This document shows positions 58,501-64,000 of a stretch of DNA of 64,000 nucleotides, in pieces. Origin of the DNA: Pythium myriotylum. Taxonomy: Eukaryota; Oomycota; Peronosporomycetes; Pythiales; Pythiaceae. Numbering within the stretch: position 1 is the first letter of the stretch; each line of letters starts with the position of its first letter. The notes beneath the pieces were generated by a model. The model made no database searches and was not told where the DNA came from. It saw only the letters and a list, made by a program, of their open reading frames with translations. The translations under genes were made by a program, and so were the position numbers. Location of the stretch: contig JALJCQ010000012.1 of assembly GCA_023091665.1 (NCBI GenBank), positions 4,092,001-4,156,000 on the forward strand. Reading direction: 5' to 3'.

Positions 58501-59114
58501 TGCGAACACAGAAACTGACGGCGTACTTCACGGACAAGCTGAAGAGCGACGCCATGCGTTGTGCAGTGTACCGCCGGCTTCGCAAGGACCTCGAGGATCT
58601 CGGTGTCGAGTTGTCGATACGACTGCAGGCTGCGCACGCTGCCGAGGACGCGAGGTACCAGTTCGGCGGCGAGGAAGACGAGTACGAGTCGCCTGCGGAC
58701 GTCGCGCTGCGTCGCCACGTCAAACACGTGCGCGAAGAGCTGTTGAATCTCAGGTGTCGCAATAAAGACTGCCGGCTCGTGTTCGTGGACTTCGACTTCG
58801 ATACGTGCGCAGCGCTGACGTGCGCGAACCCGAGCTGCGGCAGCGGCATCTGCGCCTACTGCCTCGAGCCCTGCGGCAAGGACGCCCACGAGCACGTGAG
58901 CAAGTGCGACAAGAACCCGAACCGGCCGTACTACTTCACGACCGAGGAGACCTTCCGAGCTGTGCACAAGGAGCGACGCGAAGGAGAAGTGGCGACGTAC
59001 TTGGCCAATGTCGTGGCGACGAAAGACGGTGCCGAGATGGTGAGACGCGTCAAGGCGGCGTTGGTGGACGACTTCCAGAGTCTTGGGCTCGACATCGCAG
59101 CTGTCGGAGTGTAG
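52524..59114 (+). CDS. DEAH-box RNA helicase fused to an RBR E3 ligase module
   Basis: 2196 residues from ATG 52524, uninterrupted. N-terminus: three CCCH-like fingers (CRFADQCTRRDCVFAH; CARGDACLALDCKLFH; CRHYKLCTPRDGRRCLFRH). Helicase core: GQTGSGKST near residue 263, DEAH near 372, SAT, DVAETSVTIDG and QRCGRAGRTRPG; then winged-helix/HA2 (NVGIDPMAFHWLE), an acidic linker (about 790-870) and an OB-fold-like part (WIIFDSILRLNATPFLL). C-terminus: RING1 (CGICYCPAEEP...CPAPGCGQPL, from about 1744), IBR (LCPKPGCNQVL...YCDECSAHYCLDC), RING2 (CPHCHAVFLDFTGC...CANC, with the presumed catalytic Cys in TGCTSVQC) and a second RING2-like block near 2075. The architecture matches plant DEAH11/DEAH12 proteins. 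It likely couples RNA binding or remodelling to ubiquitin transfer. The larger frame upstream uses a non-ATG start and is not preferred. Confidence 0.92.
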   Translation: MAAQVSTLCRFADQCTRRDCVFAHPSGALCPSYPQRCTNFSQCRCRHPAVRSPTTTTPTLAPTPPRQLCARGDACLALDCKLFHVGGVLCRHYKLCTPRDGRRCLFRHPSAPLPIAPSPQHTKHDAKRAPKQPTRSPLHPKPKPTFHGLVNNAIQLHDNAIRSELETLLGVAAAASQRAVGGVNAADAMTQRAMQAKLQELRDQRAVFVEVSKRLQRADGDETAKLHALKREIYRFKARLPALAKRLEIEQHLANPHTRFTVIQGQTGSGKSTQIPQYAADLPCFAGKRVICTQPRKLAATTLAARVAFEYSGGWDKAPVGGDVGFRVGGYWKASHRTRIEYVTEAVLLEMIARARREPSENPFENVGCVVVDEAHERSVTCDLIMGSLKEEHAKWRHVKVAITSATIDLDLFSGFFNKAPVVEIPGRMFPVEVEYISAGGQESGVVDAAKVATVVSQCALMIQEAFPDPSDGDILCFLPGQDDVLRAKDLFEANIARRIRSSSPADRAFLERAKAHALYGKQDPEEQAQVFKKQTDRKVIFATDVAETSVTIDGVVFVVDSGLRKAMVYDPLRNMSSLKVHTISRSSALQRCGRAGRTRPGRCFRLYSKQEFDEMEIGNTAEIFQQPLTLALLTLYNVGIDPMAFHWLETPNADAIAKAKAELLYLGAVDDHRNVTALGRLVAEVQVDPKHVRLIDRAAQMGVAQVGVDLVAVLSVANIAYHRGNKNDKASKLEADKKREQLLIPEHGDVVSLFRTYRAWKVALEGPSEGLDVDEPPSPPKPELDDAAGDDDEEEDGGLMAMVANNLMKLKLSAQAAAANALQNLANNRDDNDDDEDTKSKSAAMSRADADEDDTMSVFSMGSDFSAASDGSSATSKKPKRQKNEKRARAWCVKNGVNAKAMGIAYATAKELMKTLSRAKSWTHGAVDDSSSTGDRVSDGQLRRLVASGFFLNTAVNKPIPANAPRRDGPQYFALYSEVLGAMFKGTAIHAIDKSGAALPEWIIFDSILRLNATPFLLLATPIDEAWISEESPAFYDLCMKNRSKLPVATISYANLSYALLRSMFGKSFQLINKWEARLKSTLCVDRETNTLTVFCAPMHKDEIHASLEKQIDEQRKRLEKEASEEVYMGTTRAVIGNGFSIQQLLFDKEFIAITVRNLANTTDRELEKRFKAWVRAAGCSPDVVRSVDILRNGTNENASVSATIKFTNKEAASRVYEAVRGDSSGGAPGEAVTVTPFRKLADKSKDAASVTEFAGRIKLTWADGIATGDAKIFFRTAHDANTFVRNARTILQLPAAQAYAVGQMAEEVNSQNAANLPVIGRATARSPPKGKVPGKPNAGGGAPAPMAPTKREPTGEGAAFRIVFDTDKVDAMTLEQQSRLRFGVSIKGSLAPSVDEYELTELVRRTIPGVGYAKIARKPVTATVASNEMELQVRFRRMLPLLTCLDESSVHTDFVDQGTRRAGVVVFCRDLPRLNETFEMARDSPLWEELEKPHGQPIRMELEHSYTTTLHSDLFRCFRDQIAQIITYARAKGVFYQESQPTSLGAAASASKNMVTLKFLGELKVLQRIKAKLDACLEVEQVVSPDIHLLFSIIARRKVSAHMDRHIDEENAPRRYFIRWITKKNEFCVYGDVASRAQAIAWLQQMIAELKSLDLVDHVVRIFQRKDPKTGAKVSSVNTKQWLAMAPTAKALYSYFVQSNQCVYVAGSQSQVDAFKQALQAEGMLYVPRKWGAKTGESAKPDCGICYCPAEEPTITLPICNHVYDFDCIQPMIQPATCTFPLTCPAPGCGQPLRVDDASRILNDADAFSSLVETAVLSYVASHKTEALLCPKPGCNQVLSTANVTGSPATDGGRTIYCDECSAHYCLDCTDAMGKPVLRHAKFTCEKFRSRQVSPEIMQHLRAIQEQILNVSCPHCHAVFLDFTGCTSVQCGNATCGHHFCANCLVYSSTSSSETHYHVARCASNPNPASSSGIKGYFTTDEQLAATHRALRTQKLTAYFTDKLKSDAMRCAVYRRLRKDLEDLGVELSIRLQAAHAAEDARYQFGGEEDEYESPADVALRRHVKHVREELLNLRCRNKDCRLVFVDFDFDTCAALTCANPSCGSGICAYCLEPCGKDAHEHVSKCDKNPNRPYYFTTEETFRAVHKERREGEVATYLANVVATKDGAEMVRRVKAALVDDFQSLGLDIAAVGV

Positions 59115-59755
59115 AGAGAGAGAGAGAGAAATAGAAAGAGAGAATGGAGGTAGACAGGGCGTGCGTTCAGCAAACTAATCGCGTCACCGCCATGCTGTTC
59201 GAGTGGGAAGGATGTACGGACGTCGTCGTCATTCAAGTCACGTCACTCGTCCATCTGCTTCAATCTGGTCGGGCCCACTGGGTTCGTGGCTGGATGGCCC
59301 GGCTGAGATCCTAGAGACTCCAAGGAACTGGATAACGGAGACCCATGGAGGTCACTCGGAGGAGCGATGCAACGGATTACGGACGACAGAGGGCTACGTC
59401 GAGGGCTCCATCAGGAGACGCGGAAGCGAATCAGCACTGCGGGCGATTTGACACTTGAGTCATTCAACAAATCCGTGGGATGCCAGGACCTGATTCACGG
59501 TCTCGAATGAGATATTCTATTTTGACGGGTATTAGTTGTCACGTTTTATATTAACTATCTTTGACAACCATGTATAAGTTGAACTACCATTTACTGGATA
59601 ACATGATTACTCAGGGTATCGCCGACATGCGTCACCGCCGGGGTAGAAAACAGATCGAACCCGGGCTCTCCCGGGGCTCTCCCCCGCCTTTCCCACGCCG
59701 AGTCCAGCGTGGTCACTCGCGGTCTCAGTTGCCAATCTTTCCGCTCGCTCGCGCC
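59115..59755. other. Intergenic with a short GA repeat
   Basis: A (GA)n tract begins directly after the helicase stop (59115-59131). The rest is the terminator and promoter space before the START/FYVE-like gene. The frame upstream of the next ATG is open from 59561 but has no conserved content. Confidence 0.45.
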
Positions 59756-61558
59756 ATGAAATTCCCTCTCAAGGAACGGCCTTTTGACCTCGTGCGGCTC
59801 TCGCCCGAGCGCTACGCCGACCTCGAGCGCCTCGCCCAGGACGTCGTCGATGCCAATCTGCGCGAGTTCCACGACTTTGTGCACCTCCACAACCGCGTGC
59901 TGCCCACGAACCAGTACAAGGCCATCAAGAAGCGCGACAAAGTCACGGTGTACAAGCAGCTCACGCACCGCAGCGAGCGGGTCTTTGGGCCTCTAGGACG
60001 TCGCATGCGCAGCGATGCGCCGCTGATATTGCCCAAGCTTGTGGTCACGGGCACCGTGAGAGGTCGCATGGAGGATATGCTGCTGGGCACGGCGGTGCGA
60101 GACCCGGCGTCGGTGGTCGTCAAGACATCGTACGTGGACGACGAGATCGTGGACTGCTCGGTGTTGCACGAGCTGCAAGGTGCGAGTGAGGAAGATCCGT
60201 TTCGGTTCTTGGCGCTCAAGTGGATCGTCAAGTCCAAGGTGCAGGGCGTCAACTCGGTGATCGTGCCTCGCGACATGATCGTGATGCAGTCGTCGGGGCT
60301 GCTGGCTGAAGAAGGGATCGGCTACCATCTGCTGCATTCCGTAGACGCTGAAGTGCCTGAATGTCCTCCGCTTGACTCAAAGTTCTCGATCTTGCGGTCG
60401 CGGACGTCGACCATGTTCATCTTCCGGCAGCTCACAGCCGATATTATTGAGATTTACACGGCCAACTACGTCGAGCCGAACGGGTCGGCGCCCGAGGCAG
60501 TGGCAATCGCCAGTGCAGCCAAGTCGCTCAGTTCGTCGTGGAAGTCGCTCGAGTGTGCCTACAACATGAAGCTCAGCTGGATTCTCAAGAACAAAGAAGC
60601 CTACATGGGCTCAGATAGCCACGCCGAGCACCTCAACACGGGCAGTGTCTGTGAGCTGTGCACTAAGAAGGCTACGCTGACAGGACGGTTGGATGACTGC
60701 AGTCTCTGTGACGCGCGCGTGTGTTCTCGGTGTCGCGACACAAAGTCATTGGCGAAGGCGAACCGTCGACTGGAGTTGAAAGTGGAGAAGCACGAGTTCT
60801 GTAAGACGTGTCTGTTTCGCGCGGTGAACGAAGACTCGGCTCGTATCGCGGCTGAGATGAACGTGGGCGTTCCGATCACGCCGTGGCGTAAGCTTAAGGA
60901 TGCTAGTACGCGCAAGTTCTCCTACGCTAGCAGCCACAGCAGCGGCCACGGCAGCAGCCGAGGCAGACGTGGCCAAACCCACCGCGACACGATGTCGACG
61001 GCGACGTCCTCTTCTGGCCACTTCACGGAGCGAGAACGCGACCTCGATTCTCTTGGATACTCGAAAATATTCTCCAAGGACTCGCAGCGGACGGCGAGTA
61101 TTGCGACGAGCGCGTACACAGACTTGGACTTCGACAACGCCACGGATGACGGCATGTCAGTAGACGAAAACGAGGAGGCGTGGGAACGGCAGCAGTACCA
61201 GGCATATCTGGCTCAGCAAAAGGAGCTGCGGAAGCGCAAACTACAGGAAGAGTATCTCAAGCAACTTCAGGAAATCGAGGGTAGTGATGGAGGCAATCAG
61301 ATTGCTCCTTACACCAAGACTCCGCACAACTCTTCACGAGGACGCTCGCCAATGTCGGCGAAGAAAGGGCCGCCGACGAAAGAGGAGGTCGAGAAGCTCA
61401 AGAACGTTGATTTCTCGCAAGATCACTTTAAGAACCTGTACGCGCAAATGAAATCGCTTCAGATCGCTGCCGAGAAGACTTTTGAGCTTACGCGAGATAA
61501 CGAGCGCAAGTTGAGTCAAGGTAGCCAGCGCAAGTGGACGGAAGGCAAGCTAGTGTAG
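59756..61558 (+). CDS. START-like lipid-binding protein with FYVE-like zinc finger (copy 1)
   Basis: 600 residues from ATG 59756 (MKFPLKERPFDLVRLSP), chosen because the downstream paralogue starts with the same sequence and diverges before it. Residues about 70-285 resemble a START domain (VVTGTVRGRMEDMLLGTA, FRFLALKWIVKSK, GIGYHLLHSVD). A Cys4-Cys4 finger follows near 297-355 (VCELCTKKATL, CSLCDARVCSRCR, FCKTCLF). It is FYVE-like, but the basic RRHHCR box that binds PI3P is missing. Then Ser/Gly-rich sequence, a charged coiled coil (QQKELRKRKLQEEYLKQLQE, about 485-505) and a basic tail. START-FYVE proteins are abundant in oomycetes. Likely role: membrane lipid binding or transport on endosomes. 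No intron is evident. Confidence 0.85.
   Translation: MKFPLKERPFDLVRLSPERYADLERLAQDVVDANLREFHDFVHLHNRVLPTNQYKAIKKRDKVTVYKQLTHRSERVFGPLGRRMRSDAPLILPKLVVTGTVRGRMEDMLLGTAVRDPASVVVKTSYVDDEIVDCSVLHELQGASEEDPFRFLALKWIVKSKVQGVNSVIVPRDMIVMQSSGLLAEEGIGYHLLHSVDAEVPECPPLDSKFSILRSRTSTMFIFRQLTADIIEIYTANYVEPNGSAPEAVAIASAAKSLSSSWKSLECAYNMKLSWILKNKEAYMGSDSHAEHLNTGSVCELCTKKATLTGRLDDCSLCDARVCSRCRDTKSLAKANRRLELKVEKHEFCKTCLFRAVNEDSARIAAEMNVGVPITPWRKLKDASTRKFSYASSHSSGHGSSRGRRGQTHRDTMSTATSSSGHFTERERDLDSLGYSKIFSKDSQRTASIATSAYTDLDFDNATDDGMSVDENEEAWERQQYQAYLAQQKELRKRKLQEEYLKQLQEIEGSDGGNQIAPYTKTPHNSSRGRSPMSAKKGPPTKEEVEKLKNVDFSQDHFKNLYAQMKSLQIAAEKTFELTRDNERKLSQGSQRKWTEGKLV
60537..60907 (+). repeat. 371-bp identical tract shared with 63476-63846
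   Basis: By eye there is no mismatch between 60537-60907 and 63476-63846, whereas the adjoining coding sequence on both sides is clearly diverged. The tract covers the end of the START-like domain and the whole zinc finger. Sharp borders inside coding sequence are the mark of gene conversion. Confidence 0.85.
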
Positions 61559-62694
61559 TCTTCATAGATCGTGATTTGATTCGTAAAGTGAAAAAGTGAG
61601 CCAAGTATTATGAACTACGAACTGCAGAGCCCTTGAAGCCGTCTTAATCCAGATACTAGAAGTAGAAATGGGTCCAAATACCTTCAGCGATCCGAACGCA
61701 CCGCGAATGTGGACAGAAGACCACACATACAGTAGGATTGTGTGGTTGAGATCATCACAAGCAAGAGCCATGTGAAGACTGGTTTGGCACCGGGCGCATC
61801 TTCAAGCAACCATTCATGATCAAAGTGCTGGTGATGACCACTTCCGGCTGTCAGACTCAACCGAGTGTGCAATGCACAACGGCTGTGCTCAGATACCTGT
61901 TTTCGAGCGCCACAGCTCAGAGTCGGATTGTGATAAGTCCAAGTCCAATCACTTGAATCAAGCTTTCTCAAAGCTGGGAAGAGCCACGTGATCACGTGTG
62001 TGCGCCATGTTGACTTCACAAACATTGATTGTCCAGGATTTCAGGGCAAAGTATCTTTGTTTCTTCAAACACTCAGATACAGCAGTTGCGAGAAGAAATG
62101 CGTTTGATAGTGTCCCAGTATTATGCCATCGCGACTTCCTTGTGTGGAGATCTCGTTGGGCTTTTAGGATTGCTTCTTCACGACGTGAATTGGGACCAGA
62201 GCATTCGTTTCAATCTTGCAGTGAAGTCTTTACACAGTTCAATCATTGATGTTGGCGATGTTGAGCCTAAAGAACTGCAACAGCAACCGAAAACCATAAC
62301 TGATTCGCTGACGCTTTTGATAAGATTTGTTTCATTAGGTTATTCAATTTCACACACATAAAATAACGTAATCTTTGAATATGAAAAATCAAATCAAAAT
62401 GATAACAATATTGCACAGAGTTCGATTTCCAGTTCTTTGAAGATCAAACCAGATCACTCCGTCGAATGCCCGCCCACCTACGGCTGTCCATCCCCTTGTT
62501 CATCCGCTCCACAGTCCCAGCTGTCCTCCTGACTCTAGACATGAGACCTTTGCGTGACTATGACTAACCCTCTCTCAATGAGAGAAGGTTCCATAGAGAG
62601 GTCCAAGTGTTGCGAAGGTCCAGGGTTGAGAAGAGTCTCAGCCCTGCCACGGACCCCTTTCCAGTTCTCATTCCACTCTCTCATCCATTGATCG
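61559..62694. other. Intergenic between the START/FYVE-like paralogues
   Basis: AT-richer than the flanking genes. One plus-strand frame at 62029-62361 (110 codons, QIQQLREEMRLIVSQYYA) has protein-like amphipathic composition but no homologue I recognise and no good start; it may be a decayed exon. Nothing else seen. Confidence 0.35.
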
Positions 62695-64000
62695 ATGAAG
62701 TTCCCTCTCAAGGAACGGCCTTTTGACCTCGTGGGACTCTCGCCCGAGCGCTACGCCGACCTCGAGCGCCTCGCCCAGGACGTCGTCGATGCCAATCTGC
62801 GCGAGTTCCACGACTTTGTGCATCTCCACAACCGCGTGCTGCCCACGAACCAGTACAAGGCCATCAAGAAGCGCGACAAAGTCACGGTGTACAAGCAGCT
62901 CACGCACCGCAGCGAGCGGGTCTTTGGGCCGCTCGGAAGGGTCAAGCGTGGAGATGGCCCGCTGATCCTGCCCAAGCTTGTAGTTGTCGGCACAGTGCGA
63001 GGTCGCATGGAGGACATGCTGCTGGGCACAGCGGTGCGAGACCCAGCGTCGGTGGTCGTCAAGACATCGTATGTGGACGATGAGATCGTGGACTGCTCGG
63101 TGTTGCACGAGCTGCAAGGTGCAAGCGAAGACGATCCGTTTCGGTTCCTCGCTCTGAAATGGATTGTGAAAGCTAAAAGTCCAGCCATGAACTCGTTAAT
63201 CGCACCGCGCGACATGATCGTGATGCAGTCGTCTGGGCTGATCGCAGACAAGGGAATCGGCTATCACTTGCTGCATTCAGTAGATGCTGAAGTCCCGGAG
63301 TGCCCACCGCTAGACTCGAAGCTATCGATTCTTCGATCTCGGTTGTCCAACATGTTTATTTTCCGCCAGCTCACCGCTGATGTTATCGAGATCTACACAA
63401 CAAACTATGTTGAGCCGAGTGGCACAGCTCCCGAAGCTGTGGGCCTCGCCACGACGGCGAAATCGCTGTGCTTGGCGTGGAAGTCGCTCGAGTGTGCCTA
63501 CAACATGAAGCTCAGCTGGATTCTCAAGAACAAAGAAGCCTACATGGGCTCAGATAGCCACGCCGAGCACCTCAACACGGGCAGTGTCTGTGAGCTGTGC
63601 ACTAAGAAGGCTACGCTGACAGGACGGTTGGATGACTGCAGTCTCTGTGACGCGCGCGTGTGTTCTCGGTGTCGCGACACAAAGTCATTGGCGAAGGCGA
63701 ACCGTCGACTGGAGTTGAAAGTGGAGAAGCACGAGTTCTGTAAGACGTGTCTGTTTCGCGCGGTGAACGAAGACTCGGCTCGTATCGCGGCTGAGATGAA
63801 CGTGGGCGTTCCGATCACGCCGTGGCGTAAGCTTAAGGATGCTAGTTCCAGGGACATCTCGTTTTCAAGCTACAGTAGTGGTCGGAACAGCAGTAGTAGC
63901 AGAGGTAAGCGCGATCAAGACCGACGAAACACGATCTCGACAACGTCTTCTTCGGGTCAATTTGCAGAAGGCGACCTTGACTCTCTTGGATACTCAAAGT
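62695..64000 (+). CDS. START-like / FYVE-like protein (copy 2, cut by window end)
   Basis: Open from ATG 62695 (MKFPLKERPFDLVGLSP) to base 64000 without a stop; 435 residues are visible. Same order as copy 1: START-like region, then the zinc finger VCELCTKKATL...FCKTCLF, then a Ser/Arg-rich stretch (SSYSSGRNSSSSRGKRD). Similarity is uneven: the first 230 bp are almost the same, the middle (63120-63475) differs at many sites, the finger region is identical over 371 bp, and the tail diverges again. Same predicted role as copy 1. Confidence 0.85.
   Translation, partial: MKFPLKERPFDLVGLSPERYADLERLAQDVVDANLREFHDFVHLHNRVLPTNQYKAIKKRDKVTVYKQLTHRSERVFGPLGRVKRGDGPLILPKLVVVGTVRGRMEDMLLGTAVRDPASVVVKTSYVDDEIVDCSVLHELQGASEDDPFRFLALKWIVKAKSPAMNSLIAPRDMIVMQSSGLIADKGIGYHLLHSVDAEVPECPPLDSKLSILRSRLSNMFIFRQLTADVIEIYTTNYVEPSGTAPEAVGLATTAKSLCLAWKSLECAYNMKLSWILKNKEAYMGSDSHAEHLNTGSVCELCTKKATLTGRLDDCSLCDARVCSRCRDTKSLAKANRRLELKVEKHEFCKTCLFRAVNEDSARIAAEMNVGVPITPWRKLKDASSRDISFSSYSSGRNSSSSRGKRDQDRRNTISTTSSSGQFAEGDLDSLGYSK

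Overview
The window looks like a stretch of oomycete (stramenopile) nuclear genome. That is inference from content: many short GT-AG introns (about 53-130 nt), genes on both strands, Roc-COR (ROCO) GTPases fused to ankyrin repeats, a START plus FYVE-like protein pair, a DEAH helicase fused to an RBR E3 module, a Crypton-type tyrosine recombinase, a MULE, Helitron, Gypsy and LINE remnants, and one TTTAGGG-type telomere motif. No bacterial operons, no CRISPR and no convincing tRNA were seen.

Layout. 1-8000: nested retroelements, with two LINEs (one nearly full length, one 5'-truncated) placed tail to tail around a Gypsy integrase fragment. 10100-24409: ROCO module 1, a minus-strand gene with 18 ankyrin exons in a 218-bp tandem array followed by two degenerate Roc-COR units, facing a plus-strand Roc-COR/ANK/Roc-COR pseudogene. 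24500-33300: accessory zone with a LINE fragment, a small ankyrin gene, a Crypton, a mucin-like secreted-protein pseudogene split by a MULE, and a Helitron scrap. 34129-47369: ROCO module 2, a minus-strand gene with 13 ankyrin exons in a 229-bp array, one further ankyrin exon and one intact Roc-COR, again facing a plus-strand pseudogene that is nearly identical to the one in module 1 but split by a 2.3-kb transposon. 48152-64000: ordinary gene-dense DNA with two paralogous type I membrane proteins, the helicase-RBR protein and two START/FYVE-like paralogues.

The most striking system is the pair of ankyrin exon-cassette arrays. Each cassette is one 99-nt, phase-0 exon encoding exactly one 33-residue ankyrin repeat, flanked by nearly identical introns. 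In array 1 the units differ almost only at three codons, all amino-acid-changing, while introns and other codons look the same. In array 2 the differences again cluster at the beta-turn and first-helix positions that ankyrin repeats use to bind targets. Joined to Roc-COR switch domains, possible N-myristoylation signals and a head-to-head gene pair, this looks like a rapidly evolving recognition receptor family comparable in logic to fungal and plant NLRs; that functional reading is inference.

Exon boundaries were inferred by hand from reading frame, splice signals and paralogue comparison. For the main array gene and both membrane-protein genes the resulting exon lengths sum to a multiple of three.
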